Shown here one piece after another: positions 7,041-15,326 of a stretch of 64,000 bases of DNA (position 1 is the first letter of the stretch; each line of letters begins with the position of its first letter). Position numbers and translations under genes: made by a program. A model generated the notes under the pieces. The model was not told where the DNA came from and searched no databases. It was given only the letters and a program-made list of their open reading frames with translations. Origin of the DNA: Bacillota bacterium (lineage in GTDB: Bacteria; Bacillota; Clostridia; Christensenellales; UMGS416); contig JAEWRW010000002.1 of NCBI GenBank assembly GCA_023398815.1, forward strand, positions 34,679 to 98,678. Reading direction: 5' to 3'.

Positions 7041-8330
7041 TTACTTCAGGCCGAATGCCTCGTCAATCTCCTGCACCTGGGCGTCGGAGATGGCGACGAT
7101 GTCACCCAACCCCTGGGTTGCCAGGATCGCCTTGGCTGAGAACTCGGCAACCTCCAGCCGGTCGAAGGCATTGAGGAGGCTGCTGCCCGTGACGATGACA
7201 CAGTCGTTCTCCACAATGGCGACCGGCGTGCTCTCCACAAAGGTGCCAGCGACCTTCGCCATATCGAGGAACGGCGAGCCAAAGGGCAGCTTGGGCACGT
7301 GGCGCAGCTGGATGTAGCTCTCCGGAATGGTGCGGGAGTCAAATGCCGCGTCGGTGACGGCAAAGGCCATGATGTGCGGCGGATGGGCGATCAATACCGA
7401 GTTGACGTGGGGCTGGGCGTCATAGACCATGGCGTGCAGCAGTGCCGAGCGGCTGGGCACCTTACCCGCCTCCCGCATGCCGCGCTGGATGAGCACCAGA
7501 TCGGCCGGCTCCAGGTACTTGCGGTCCTGCATGTAGGGGGTGATGAGGAACGACCCATCCCCCAAACGCTGAGAGAAGGTGCCCTGGGTGCTGGTGAAGA
7601 GTTGCTGGTCGTAGGCCCGCTGGATGAAGGCGCACATCTCCCGCCGGGCGGTGCGCTCCTCGCTGGTGTGCTGGCGTGGGATGAACTCATCGAGGCCGCT
7701 GTCCTGCTTATAGTGCATGAGGGCGATGCTCTCCTCACTCAGCGAGCGCGGCGTGCCCAGGCGGGTGGCCTCAATCTCCAGCCGAGCGCAGTATTCCAGC
7801 GTCTCAAAGGCCATGAAGGCATGGAATAGATCGGCCCCGGCCACCACGACGCCGTGGTTTTCCAGCATCACGGTCTGGTACCCTTCGGCAAACACGTCAG
7901 CGATGTGGTCGCCCAGGGCGATGCTGCCCGGCAGGCTGTAGGCGGCCATTCCCACCTCCCCGCACACCAGGCGGGCATTGGGCACCAGGCGGATGTCCGG
8001 GATGCGGCGGACAATACTGAAGGCCACCAGCGCCGGCGGGTGGGCGTGCAGCACCGCCTTCACGTCAGGCCGGCGGCGATAGACCGTCTGGTGGAAGGGC
8101 AGCTCGATGGACGGCTTGTGGATGCCCTCCACCGTGCCGTCGGCGCGGACACACACGATGTCCCGCCGGGTCAGCGACCCTTTGTCGATGGAGCCAGGGG
8201 TGATCCACAGGTCGCCGTTCTCATCCATCACCGAAAGGTTGCCGCCGGAGGTCGTGGTCATGCCATAGCGGTAGATCCGCTCCATCAGCATCACGATCTG
8301 GTCCGCCGGGTGTAGCAGTTCAAAATTCAT
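7041..8330 (-). CDS. Tandem class II aldolase (L-fuculose-phosphate aldolase-like)
   Basis: 429 residues, about twice the size of FucA: two class II aldolase/adducin domains in one chain. Domain 1 (about 1-205) has 'TSGGNLSV', E76, the zinc ligands H95 and H97 (LHAHPPA) and H159 (LENHGVV), matching E73/H92/H94/H155 of E. coli FucA. Domain 2 (about 225-429) keeps the fold signature but has 'IAHPPH' and 'VENDCV', so two of the three zinc histidines are lost; it is probably structural or regulatory. The start at 8330 has GAGGGA upstream. It would split a deoxyketose phosphate into lactaldehyde and DHAP, fitting the GH95 neighbour. Confidence 0.75.
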   Translation of the reverse strand: MNFELLHPADQIVMLMERIYRYGMTTTSGGNLSVMDENGDLWITPGSIDKGSLTRRDIVCVRADGTVEGIHKPSIELPFHQTVYRRRPDVKAVLHAHPPALVAFSIVRRIPDIRLVPNARLVCGEVGMAAYSLPGSIALGDHIADVFAEGYQTVMLENHGVVVAGADLFHAFMAFETLEYCARLEIEATRLGTPRSLSEESIALMHYKQDSGLDEFIPRQHTSEERTARREMCAFIQRAYDQQLFTSTQGTFSQRLGDGSFLITPYMQDRKYLEPADLVLIQRGMREAGKVPSRSALLHAMVYDAQPHVNSVLIAHPPHIMAFAVTDAAFDSRTIPESYIQLRHVPKLPFGSPFLDMAKVAGTFVESTPVAIVENDCVIVTGSSLLNAFDRLEVAEFSAKAILATQGLGDIVAISDAQVQEIDEAFGLK

Positions 8331-8506
8331 GGGAATCCCTCTTTTCACCGGTGCGGGCATCCGCGCCGTTTTTGCGGTACCAGTATAGCAGAGAACGGAC
8401 AACTTGTTACATTCAAACTGAATATGTGAATTATTTTCATAACAACCGTAAAAAATCGCCGTTGCTTTTTGGTGGGTTTTGCCCGCCCACGGCCGGCATT
8501 AAAGGC

Positions 8507-8546
8507 AAGCGGGAACCGCCGGCATGCAGCCGTTCGGTTCCCGCTT
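8507..8546 (-). terminator. Hairpin downstream of PhzF gene
   Basis: AAGCGGGAACCG / CGGTTCCCGCTT, a 12-bp perfect stem with a 16-nt loop, just past the end of the PhzF gene. The T-run is weak (GCCTTTAAT), so termination efficiency is uncertain. Confidence 0.55.
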
Positions 8547-8557
8547 CCGCTTCTTAT

Positions 8558-9352
8558 CTAGTCTTGGTAGCCCTCCCCTACCTGCAGCTCGGCCACCGAG
8601 TACAGCGTGGCCTTGCCCGCCATTGCCACCCGGTCGCCGCGCATGCGGCAGAAGAGCTCGCCCCCGCGGGCCGACGCCTGCCAGGCTACAATATCATCCT
8701 TCCCGAGGCGCTTGGCCCAATAGGGAACGACGTGGCAGTGGCCCGATCCACAAACCGGATCCTCGGCGATGCGAAGCTTGGGCGCAAAGCTGCGGGTCAC
8801 GCAGTCGTAATGCCCACCCTGGGCCGTGGCATGGGTCAGCAAACCATCCAGAGCCAGCAACCCTTCGGCGGAAGGCTCCAGCGCCCGCACCTGTGCCTCA
8901 CTCTCCATCACACAAACGAGGTCACGCCCCAGCCAGGCCTCCACCGGGCGAGCGCCCAGCGCCCGCTCCATTTGGTCGGTGACCGGTACCTGGGTCATAG
9001 CGAATAGGGGCAGATCCATTTCATAGAGATCCCCCCGCAGCGTCACGGTGAGCCGCCCACTTTTCTGGGTGCGGAAGCGCACTAGTAAGCCATAGGGCCT
9101 GGCATAACGCAGGATGACATACGCCGCGGCCAGCGTGGCATGGCCGCACAGGTCAACCTCCCCACCGGGGGTGAACCAGCGCAAGCCATACTCCTCCCCC
9201 TCGGGCACAACAAAGGCCGTCTCTGAGAGGTTGTTCTCCCGCGCGATGTTCTGCATGAGATCAACGGTGGGCCAACGCTCCAGCACGCAGACCGCAGCGG
9301 GGTTCCCCTCAAACACATGGTCGGCAAAGGCATCAACGACGTAGCACTGCAT
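8558..9352 (-). CDS. PhzF-family isomerase
   Basis: 264 residues, the standard size. It begins 'MQCYVVDAFADHVFEGNPAAVCVL'; the catalytic Glu of this family fits 'NNLSETAFV' (about residue 45). 'GGEVDLCGHATLAAAYV' and 'EDPVCGSGHCHVVPYW' are the two conserved cysteine/glycine loops of the diaminopimelate-epimerase fold. PhzF proteins catalyse proton-transfer isomerisations; most chromosomal members outside phenazine clusters have no known substrate. No phenazine genes are present here. AAGGAG lies 8 nt before the ATG. Confidence 0.85.
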   Translation of the reverse strand: MQCYVVDAFADHVFEGNPAAVCVLERWPTVDLMQNIARENNLSETAFVVPEGEEYGLRWFTPGGEVDLCGHATLAAAYVILRYARPYGLLVRFRTQKSGRLTVTLRGDLYEMDLPLFAMTQVPVTDQMERALGARPVEAWLGRDLVCVMESEAQVRALEPSAEGLLALDGLLTHATAQGGHYDCVTRSFAPKLRIAEDPVCGSGHCHVVPYWAKRLGKDDIVAWQASARGGELFCRMRGDRVAMAGKATLYSVAELQVGEGYQD

Positions 9353-9432
9353 GGCGCTTCTCCTTCCGTCCTGCGGTTGTTCCTGTCGTGTGCGGGTTGC
9401 CCCCTGCGGGCGTGGTTCCTTCTCTGGCGAAT

Positions 9433-10740
9433 TTACTTGCCGTCGAGGTCCGGCGAATCCAGCACCAGCACCCAGTCCTGCCCGCGGCCCTGGGTGGGCG
9501 GCACAAAGCGGCACACGCCGTGGTTGGGCACCACGCTCTGGGGCAGGAAGGCACCGGTACGCGGGTCGAACCAGCCAAACTTGACCGCAGGGCCGGGCAG
9601 CACGCCCATGTTGACCTTCAGCGGCAGCCCCAGCGGCGCATAGACGAAGGCATAGGCCTCGCCCCGGCAGCCCGCAATATGGCCGTTGACGGTACCGTCG
9701 TCCTCGGCCACCAACTCCTGCGCCGGGCGACGCTCAAAGTAGGGGCGCAGTGTCAGCAGCGCCTTCAGGTGGCGCATGTCCTCGGCGCCTTCGTGGCGCA
9801 GCACCTCAAACCAGGTGTAGGGCCAGTAGTCCTGCCGCTCGCGGTTGAACGACCAGATGCTGTGGTTGCCATAGGTGTGGCCGCAGGCCCCGTGGAACAC
9901 ATCCCAGTAGGCCGAATTGCGCACGTCGGCGGCGTCCCACAGGGTGGCGTACTTCACGTTGAAGCAGGCGGGGTGATCCTCGTAGCGCGGTTCGCCGTCC
10001 AACACGGGCCGGTCGGGGTCGGCGGCGGCGATCTCATCAATCATGCGCCAGCAATCGTAGTAGCCCACGTGGTGGCCGGTCTGCAGCATGTGAAAGTCCA
10101 GCCAGCCCGCCTTGCCCACCCCGGCATAGGAGGACGACTCGCCATTGGGGTGATAGGAAATGAGGTGGTTGCCCTCGTCGCCGGCGCGCACCCCCTCGGC
10201 CATGGCGGTCACAATGGCACGGTGGCTGTCCTCCAGCGGGCGGTCGCCGCCCATAATCCAGATGACGTTCCAGGCGTCCTTGTACCGTGCGCCAATCCAG
10301 TGGCCGTAGGCGCGGGCGTTCTCCTCGTTGAAGATGACCGGCCCCTTGCCCCAGCACAGGTTGATCTTGTCGCCCCAGGTGGGCAGCAGGCCAATGAACA
10401 GCCCCCGCTCGGCCGCCCGGGCGACGGTGTAGTCCACGTGGTCCCAGTAATGATAGTCACCGGTCAGGTCGGGCTTGGTCGGGTCGGGCAGGCCGTCAGC
10501 GTCGGACTTAAGCGGCAGCCGCCCATAGGCGTTAGGCACGCCGGTGCCCTCAAACTCTGCCAAGGCCACGGCCTGCACCACGTTGAAGCCCTGCTCGGCA
10601 CGTACATCCATGTAGTGGTCCACTTCCTCACGGCTCAAGCGGTGGAAGATCTCCCAGGCCGTGTCACCCAAGTAGAAGAAGGGTTCGCCGTCCTCCCACT
10701 GCAGGTGGCGGTGGTTGGGGGCTACGGTGAGCTTTCTCAT
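9433..10740 (-). CDS. DUF4038 apiosidase-like glycoside hydrolase
   Basis: 435 residues. It opens with the typical 'LTVAPNHRHLQWEDGEPFFYLGDTAWEIFHRL' and 'EVDHYMDVRAEQGFNVVQAVAL' of the apiosidase-like TIM barrel (DUF4038), with a small C-terminal beta-domain ('NGHIAGCRGEAYAFVYAPLG'). Likely acids lie in 'WIMGGDRPLED' and 'VLDGEPRYED'. Relatives (GH140 type) cleave apiose from rhamnogalacturonan II; substrate here is inferred. There is no signal peptide, so the enzyme is cytoplasmic. The start at 10740 has GGAG 8 nt upstream. Its promoter carries an inverted-repeat operator. Confidence 0.75.
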   Translation of the reverse strand: MRKLTVAPNHRHLQWEDGEPFFYLGDTAWEIFHRLSREEVDHYMDVRAEQGFNVVQAVALAEFEGTGVPNAYGRLPLKSDADGLPDPTKPDLTGDYHYWDHVDYTVARAAERGLFIGLLPTWGDKINLCWGKGPVIFNEENARAYGHWIGARYKDAWNVIWIMGGDRPLEDSHRAIVTAMAEGVRAGDEGNHLISYHPNGESSSYAGVGKAGWLDFHMLQTGHHVGYYDCWRMIDEIAAADPDRPVLDGEPRYEDHPACFNVKYATLWDAADVRNSAYWDVFHGACGHTYGNHSIWSFNRERQDYWPYTWFEVLRHEGAEDMRHLKALLTLRPYFERRPAQELVAEDDGTVNGHIAGCRGEAYAFVYAPLGLPLKVNMGVLPGPAVKFGWFDPRTGAFLPQSVVPNHGVCRFVPPTQGRGQDWVLVLDSPDLDGK

Positions 10741-10806
10741 CTCATTCTCCTTTTGCATCGGCGGGTGCCCCGTGGGTCAATACACCTGGCAGGGCACAAT
10801 CCACAT

Positions 10807-10834
10807 ATTGTATTGACTGACTCTCGTCAGACAA
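10807..10834 (-). promoter_or_regulatory. Promoter with operator for the DUF4038 gene
   Basis: On the minus strand: -35 TTGTCT (10829-10834), 16-bp spacer, -10 TACAAT (10807-10812). The spacer contains the inverted repeat CTGAC-N4-GTCAG (10817-10830), a good position for a repressor to block RNA polymerase, as expected for an inducible sugar gene. Confidence 0.6.
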
Positions 10835-11004
10835 TGTCCATTGGGTTGACCACGAATTGCAGCAGGGAAGCGCTGCCTTGCCCGGCGCTGTGCCCACTAG
10901 GGGTAGCGACGCTGATCGCAAGCGCCTTTCTCTACACTACTATTACGTTGCCCAGCGGGAAAGTCCTGCATGGCGATCCCCTTCCTAGTGGTTATGCCGG
11001 CATT

Positions 11005-11036
11005 AAAACACCCGTTGGCTGATGCCAACGAGTGTT
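11005..11036 (-). terminator. Terminator after the sugar kinase
   Basis: AACACTCGTTGGC / GCCAACGGGTGTT, a 13-bp stem with one mismatch and a 4-nt loop, followed by TTTTAAT on the minus strand. Confidence 0.8.
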
Positions 11037-11054
11037 GAGTTTCAGGTTGTGGCT

Positions 11055-12152
11055 TTACCGCTGCACGCGGGCACCAGCGCCCTTCATCAGGGACTCCACT
11101 TCTTTGAGGCTGGCCATGGAGGTGTCGCCGGGGGTCGTCATAGCGAGAGCGCCGTGGGCCGCGCCGTAGTTGACGGCCTTCTGGGCGTCGCCGGTGGTCA
11201 TGAGGCCATAGACCAGGCCGGAGGCGAAGCTGTCGCCGCCGCCCACGCGGTCCAGGATCTCCAGACCCTTGTAGTCTGCGGCCTTGTAGACGGTGCCGTC
11301 AGCGTAGCAGATGGCGCTCCAGTCGTTAACGGTGGCAGACTTCACTTCGCGAAGCGTGGTGGCAACTACCTGGAAGTTCGGGTAGGCCTTGACGACCTCG
11401 CCGATCATCTTCTTGTAACCGTCCAGATTGAGCTCCTTCAGGTTGGCGTCGTTGCCCTCCACCTCAAAGCCGAGGCAGGCGGTGAAGTCTTCCTCATTGC
11501 CGATCATCACGTCGATGTACTTGGCAATTTCCTTGTTGATTTCCTGGGCCTTGGCCTGGCCGCCAATGTCCTTCCACAGGCTGGGGCGGTAGTTGAGGTC
11601 GTAGCTGACCACGGTGCCGTACTTCTTGGCGGCCTTTACCGCGGCGATGACGGTCTCCGCCGCCTGGGTGGAGAGGGCCGCATAGATGCCGCCGGTGTGC
11701 AGCCAGCGCACGCCCAGCTTGCCAAAAATGTAATCGAAGTCAAAGTCCTCAGGCTTCATCTGGGACGCGGCGGTGTAGGCGCGGTCGGACACGCCGACGG
11801 CACCACGCGCGCCGAAGCCACGCTCGGTGAAGTTGAGACCGTTGCGAACCTTGCGGCCGATGCCGTCGTAGGGCATCCACTTGATGAACTGGGTGTCCAC
11901 CCCGCCCTGCAGGATGAAATCCTCAATGAGCCGGCCCACATCGTTGTCGGCGAAGGCGGTGAGAACCGCAGTCCTCATGCCGAAGCACTTGCGCAGGCCA
12001 CGGGCCACGTTGTATTCACCGCCGCCCTCCCAGGCGCGGAATTCGCGAGTCGTGCGGATACGGCCCTCGCCGGGGTCCAGGCGCAGCATGACCTCGCCCA
12101 ACGAAGCCTGGTCAAACAGGCAGTCCTCTTTCTTGCGGAGTTTCAGATCCAT
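11055..12152 (-). CDS. kdgK: PfkB-family 2-keto-3-deoxygluconate kinase
   Basis: 365 residues. The PfkB core is clear: 'WEGGGEYNVARGLRKCFG' (signature 1, about residue 41), 'SYDLNYRPSLW' (typical of KDG kinases), and 'VGGGDSFASGLVYGL' with the catalytic Asp of the GxGD anion hole. KdgK phosphorylates 2-keto-3-deoxygluconate in uronate degradation. GGGAGG lies 9 nt before the ATG. No KDPG aldolase is next to it, so specificity (KDG versus another keto sugar) is inferred from sequence similarity. Confidence 0.8.
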   Translation of the reverse strand: MDLKLRKKEDCLFDQASLGEVMLRLDPGEGRIRTTREFRAWEGGGEYNVARGLRKCFGMRTAVLTAFADNDVGRLIEDFILQGGVDTQFIKWMPYDGIGRKVRNGLNFTERGFGARGAVGVSDRAYTAASQMKPEDFDFDYIFGKLGVRWLHTGGIYAALSTQAAETVIAAVKAAKKYGTVVSYDLNYRPSLWKDIGGQAKAQEINKEIAKYIDVMIGNEEDFTACLGFEVEGNDANLKELNLDGYKKMIGEVVKAYPNFQVVATTLREVKSATVNDWSAICYADGTVYKAADYKGLEILDRVGGGDSFASGLVYGLMTTGDAQKAVNYGAAHGALAMTTPGDTSMASLKEVESLMKGAGARVQR

Positions 12153-12194
12153 CGTGTATACCTCCCATACGATCGTCGGTCATCGACCGCACCC

Positions 12195-12223
12195 ATTGTA
12201 CAGGAGCGGCGGCCCTTTGTCAC
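12195..12223 (-). promoter_or_regulatory. Promoter of the sugar kinase gene
   Basis: Minus strand: -35 GTGACA (12218-12223), 17-bp spacer, -10 TACAAT (12195-12200), about 43 bp before the kinase ATG. Confidence 0.6.
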
Positions 12224-12257
12224 CGATCGTTTATACAACTTTTGACAGCGCGAGGGC

Positions 12258-12614
12258 CTACTGCTTGGTGCGCGGGCGGAAGAGTACCGCATAGAGGTAG
12301 CCGAACACCACGGCAGCCACCACCCCGCCAGCCGTGGCCGCCGCCCCGCCGGTGAACGCCCCAATCCAGCCCCGCTCGGCGATGGCATCCATCGTGCCCT
12401 TGTAGAGGGAGTAGCCAAAGCCCGTCAGCGGCACCGTCGCCCCTGCCCCGGCAAACTCCACCAGCTTGCCATAGAGCCCGATGGCCGACAGGAACACGCC
12501 CGACACCACATACAGCACCAGAATGCGCGCCGAGGTAAGCTTGGTGTAATCGAGCAGCAGTTGGCCGATGACGCACAACAGCCCCCCCACCACGAACGCT
12601 TTTAGAAAGATCAT
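12258..12614 (-). CDS. spoVAE: Stage V sporulation protein AE
   Basis: 118 residues, usual length. About four hydrophobic segments are visible, starting with 'MIFLKAFVVGGLLCVIGQLLLDYTKLT' and containing the family motif 'LYGKLVEFAGAGATVPLTGFG'. SpoVA proteins form the inner-spore-membrane channel that takes up dipicolinic acid in the forespore and releases it at germination. AGGAGG lies 6 nt before the ATG. Last gene of the spoVACDE operon, 11 bp after spoVAD. Confidence 0.93.
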   Translation of the reverse strand: MIFLKAFVVGGLLCVIGQLLLDYTKLTSARILVLYVVSGVFLSAIGLYGKLVEFAGAGATVPLTGFGYSLYKGTMDAIAERGWIGAFTGGAAATAGGVVAAVVFGYLYAVLFRPRTKQ

Positions 12615-12625
12615 GTCATCTCCTC

Positions 12626-13615
12626 CTATCGTTCCACGGCCACGGCATGGGCCACGCAGGGCACGCTCTCGCCCTGTTGGGTCGTCAGGGTGCTGAGCAG
12701 CGCCCCGGTCGCCACCAGCAGGATGCGCTGCACCTTGCCCTCGGCCATCTGCTTGAGGTAGTACCCATTGAACGTGGACGCGGCGCAGCCGCAGCCCGAA
12801 CCGCCGCAGCCCACATCCTGGTCGGCGGAGAAGAGGTCGCAGCCGCAATCGCGATGGCGGGTGCCCAGCGACAACCCCCGCTGCCCCAAGAGATCGTGGA
12901 GAATGTCCCGCCCCAGGGTACCCAGGTCGCCGGTCACCACATAGTCGTAGTAGTCGGGGCTGAGCCCCGTGTCTTGGAAGTGGGCGGCGATGGTATCGGC
13001 GGCGGCGGGGGCCATGGCCGCGCCCATGTTGTTGGCGTCGGTGATGCCATAGTCCTGCACCCGGCCCACGGTCGCCTTGGTGACTCGCGGCCCGTCACCC
13101 ACCGCGGCCAGTATGCTGCAGCCTGAGGCTGTGGCCGTCCACTGGGCTGTGGGCGGCCGCTGGCTGCCCAGCTCCAGCGGGGTGCGGTACTGCCGCTCGG
13201 CGGTGGAGAAGTGGCTGCCCGTGAGGCACAGCGCCTTCTCCCCATACCCGCCGGAGAGGAACACCGACCCGACCAGGAGCGACTCGGCCATGGTGGAACA
13301 CGCGCCATAGAGTCCCACGAAGGGAATGCCCAGCGTGCGCGCCGAAAAGCTGGCGCTGATGATCTGATTGAGGAGGTCGCCGCCAAACATCACGTCGATG
13401 TCCGTCGCCTGCAGCCGCGCCCGGGTCAGCGCCAGCTGGGCCGCCTTTTCAAACATCTTGTTCTCGGCCCTCTCAAAGCTCTTCTCCCCCAGCGTGTCGT
13501 CTTCCAGTATCACGTCAAACCACGGGGACAGCGGGCCTTGGCCCTCCTTGGGCCCCACCACCGTGCCATACCCCACGATGGCCGGTGGGTTCTGTAGCAA
13601 AAAGGTTCGTTTCAT
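12626..13615 (-). CDS. spoVAD: Stage V sporulation protein AD
   Basis: 329 residues, about family length. It has the thiolase-like fold of SpoVAD ('NPPAIVGYGTVVGPKEGQGPL' near the N-terminus; 'FVGLYGACSTMAESLLVGSVFL'; 'HRDCGCDLFSADQDVGCGGSGCGCAAS'). In Bacillus it binds dipicolinic acid on the outside of the inner spore membrane. The ATG at 13615 overlaps the end of spoVAC by 4 bp (ATGA), so the two are translationally coupled. Confidence 0.93.
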   Translation of the reverse strand: MKRTFLLQNPPAIVGYGTVVGPKEGQGPLSPWFDVILEDDTLGEKSFERAENKMFEKAAQLALTRARLQATDIDVMFGGDLLNQIISASFSARTLGIPFVGLYGACSTMAESLLVGSVFLSGGYGEKALCLTGSHFSTAERQYRTPLELGSQRPPTAQWTATASGCSILAAVGDGPRVTKATVGRVQDYGITDANNMGAAMAPAAADTIAAHFQDTGLSPDYYDYVVTGDLGTLGRDILHDLLGQRGLSLGTRHRDCGCDLFSADQDVGCGGSGCGCAASTFNGYYLKQMAEGKVQRILLVATGALLSTLTTQQGESVPCVAHAVAVER

Positions 13616-14085
13616 GCCCCGCCACCCCCGATCCAGCCGATCAGCAGATGGATGAACCCCACAATGAGTGCCGCCGAGTAGCCATTGACGAGCACCGGCC
13701 CCGCCAGCAGGAAGAGCTTGGCACCAGTGCCCAGGATGTACCCCTCGGAGCGGAACTCCATGGCCGGGGCGCACACCGAGTTGGCAAACCCGGTGATGGG
13801 CACGATGGAGCCTGCACCGGCGAACTTGCCGATCCGATCGTAGAGCCCCAGACCGGTGAGCGTGGAGCCTAGGAATACCATGACGATGGCCACGAAGGCT
13901 GAAACGCCCTCCTGCGGCAGGCCCATGGGGCCTTTGGCCAGGTTCACAAAGCACTGACCGATGACACAGATGAGCCCACCCACCAAAAACGCCTTGACGC
14001 AACCGATAAATGTCTGGCTCTTGGGCGCCTTCTGCTTCACATACTCGTTGTATTGCTTGGCCTGCTGTGGGTTCACACCGCTCAT
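13612..14085 (-). CDS. spoVAC: Stage V sporulation protein AC
   Basis: 157 residues. 'YVKQKAPKSQTFIGCVKAFLVGGLICVIGQ' at the N-terminus and 'LYDRIGKFAGAGSIVPITGFANSV' are the SpoVAC signatures; about five membrane segments. In Bacillus SpoVAC acts as a mechanosensitive channel in the spore inner membrane for dipicolinic acid release. The ATG at 14085 shares ATGA with the stop of the small ORF before it. Confidence 0.93.
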   Translation of the reverse strand: MSGVNPQQAKQYNEYVKQKAPKSQTFIGCVKAFLVGGLICVIGQCFVNLAKGPMGLPQEGVSAFVAIVMVFLGSTLTGLGLYDRIGKFAGAGSIVPITGFANSVCAPAMEFRSEGYILGTGAKLFLLAGPVLVNGYSAALIVGFIHLLIGWIGGGGA

Positions 14086-14243
14086 AGCCCGCCACCTCCC
14101 GCCGCTTCCACATAGGTGGAGTTCATGGGGCTCACCCGGTTGAGACCGGTGTAATAGCGCAGCAGCAACAGCGCCGCCACGCCAAAGAAAATCAAAAACG
14201 CCACCAACAGCGCCACGATGGCCGTTCTGGTTTTCACCAACAT
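14082..14243 (-). CDS. 53-residue membrane protein coupled to spoVAC
   Basis: Short ORF from the ATG at 14243 with GGGAG 8 nt upstream. One transmembrane helix (about residues 8-31, 'TAIVALLVAFLIFFGVAALLLL') then a 20-residue tail ending in Gly-rich residues. The stop overlaps the spoVAC start (ATGA), so it must be translated with the spoVA operon. It resembles neither SpoVAA nor SpoVAB. It is probably a forespore-membrane accessory peptide; function unknown. Confidence 0.6.
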   Translation of the reverse strand: MLVKTRTAIVALLVAFLIFFGVAALLLLRYYTGLNRVSPMNSTYVEAAGGGGL

Positions 14244-14284
14244 TGCGTTCACTCCCTTCCGGCGTAGTATTTTCCGGCGCAAAC

Positions 14285-14311
14285 AAAAAGAGCCGATGCA
14301 ATTCACGGCTC
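14285..14311 (-). terminator. Terminator between lipoprotein gene and spoVA operon
   Basis: Minus strand: GGAGCCG...CGGCTC stem with a 10-nt loop and TTTTTG. It lies 42 bp upstream of the small spoVA ORF, so the spoVA operon should have its own promoter; I could not find a convincing sigma-G site at the right spacing. Confidence 0.7.
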
Positions 14312-14382
14312 CATTTGCACTTTCCTCCAGCGGAAGGGATGAAAAATCAACGAAATTTTGTCAGCTCGTCCGTCCGCGGCGG

Positions 14383-14688
14383 TCAGTCATCGCTGCGATG
14401 GCGGCGGCGGGCGGCGTGGCGGCTGAGCGACAGCCCGCCAAAACCCGAAATGACGGCGATGTAGAACCCGAAATCGTACCACCAGCCGGTGTTGATGGGC
14501 TCGTACACCCGGATGTTGTGGTTGAAGATGCCGATGATCAGGGACACCGGCGCCACCCACCCATGCCACACGCCAGAGAAGAACCCAGCAGGGTTGGTTT
14601 CGTAAGCCCCATCGCCGGGGATGCACCCGGTCAGAAGCACGGCTGTCAAAGCAAGCAGGAACGCCACGGCCAGCACGCGTCGTTTCAT
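14383..14688 (-). CDS. Small lipoprotein-like membrane protein
   Basis: 101 residues. The signal ends in a lipobox (LLTGC, Cys at about residue 20). Then comes 'NPAGFFSGVWHGWVAPVSLIIGIFNHNIRVYE' and a second hydrophobic stretch 'NTGWWYDFGFYIAVISGFGGLSL', followed by a basic Arg/His-rich end. This pattern is a common conserved hypothetical family of short inner-membrane proteins in many bacteria. GAGGTG lies 5 nt before the ATG. Role unknown; it is not a recognised sporulation gene despite its location. Confidence 0.75.
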   Translation of the reverse strand: MKRRVLAVAFLLALTAVLLTGCIPGDGAYETNPAGFFSGVWHGWVAPVSLIIGIFNHNIRVYEPINTGWWYDFGFYIAVISGFGGLSLSRHAARRRHRSDD

Positions 14689-14746
14689 TTTCAGCACCTC
14701 GAATCGTTTTGGTGCATCATACCACAAACGACAGCTGATTTCGATG

Positions 14747-15238
14747 CCCCGCCTCCGCATGAAAAGATGGCCTCGGCCACCCAACGCACATGCTGACCGG
14801 AACGCTGCACCGTCGCCCGTGGCACGCATCGCCTCCCGCCCGCAGCGGCATCTCCTTTGCAAAAAGCGGGTACGATCAATGCTGTCGAACACCCCACATG
14901 AAAGCGAATCGCCCAAACCCTGTACGGAAGTCATCCCTGGCAGCCGAGAGCCGGTTCATCCGGCCGAGGCACACAACAACCCGCCCGTGGCACGCACCCT
15001 TCCCGCCGCCGCAGCGTCACCTTCGTGAAAGCAGGCACGCCCAACACAACCGAACGCCCCTGTGAACGCCAAATGCCCAAACCCTGTACGGAAGTCATCC
15101 CCGGCAGCCGAGAGCCGGTTCATCCGGCCGAGGCACACAACAACCCGAGCATGGCACGCATCACCCCCGCCCACAGGCGCGCCTCCACGTGAAATTGGGT
15201 ACGAACAGCGCAGCAAAACGCCGCGCGGCGACCAGCGC
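14747..15238. repeat. Tandem repeat array, 164-bp period, about three units
   Basis: Units start near 14747 (degenerate), 14911 and 15075. Units 2 and 3 share a 73-bp block with a single mismatch (14911-14983 and 15075-15147), then diverge while keeping blocks such as TGGCACGCA. Each intact core has a GCCGG-N5-CCGGC hairpin. Unit 3 also contains CCCGCCCACAGGCG, which occurs (as reverse complement) at the same relative distance in the dispersed repeat at 2668-2947, so the families may be related. No ORF is supported. The array fills the gap between sigF and the downstream lipoprotein gene. Confidence 0.75.
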
Positions 15239-15326
15239 GTCGCGCGGCCAACAACATGTTTGGACGAGCCCCCTCCCCCTCGGCTTCGTCGCGTAGCGGC
15301 GAAGGCGAAAGCGCAAGCGCAAGCGT

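Noticed and set aside
9388..11022. 544-codon plus-strand frame across the DUF4038 and PhzF genes
   Set aside because: It spans two well-supported minus-strand genes and their terminator and promoter regions.
14244..14320. Sigma-G promoter for the spoVA operon
   Set aside because: An AATACTA resembling the -10 exists, but the only GCATC upstream is 23 bp away, outside the accepted 17-18 bp.
14747..15238. CRISPR array
   Set aside because: Units are 164 bp with diverging segments and no short constant repeat/variable spacer pattern; no cas genes are present.
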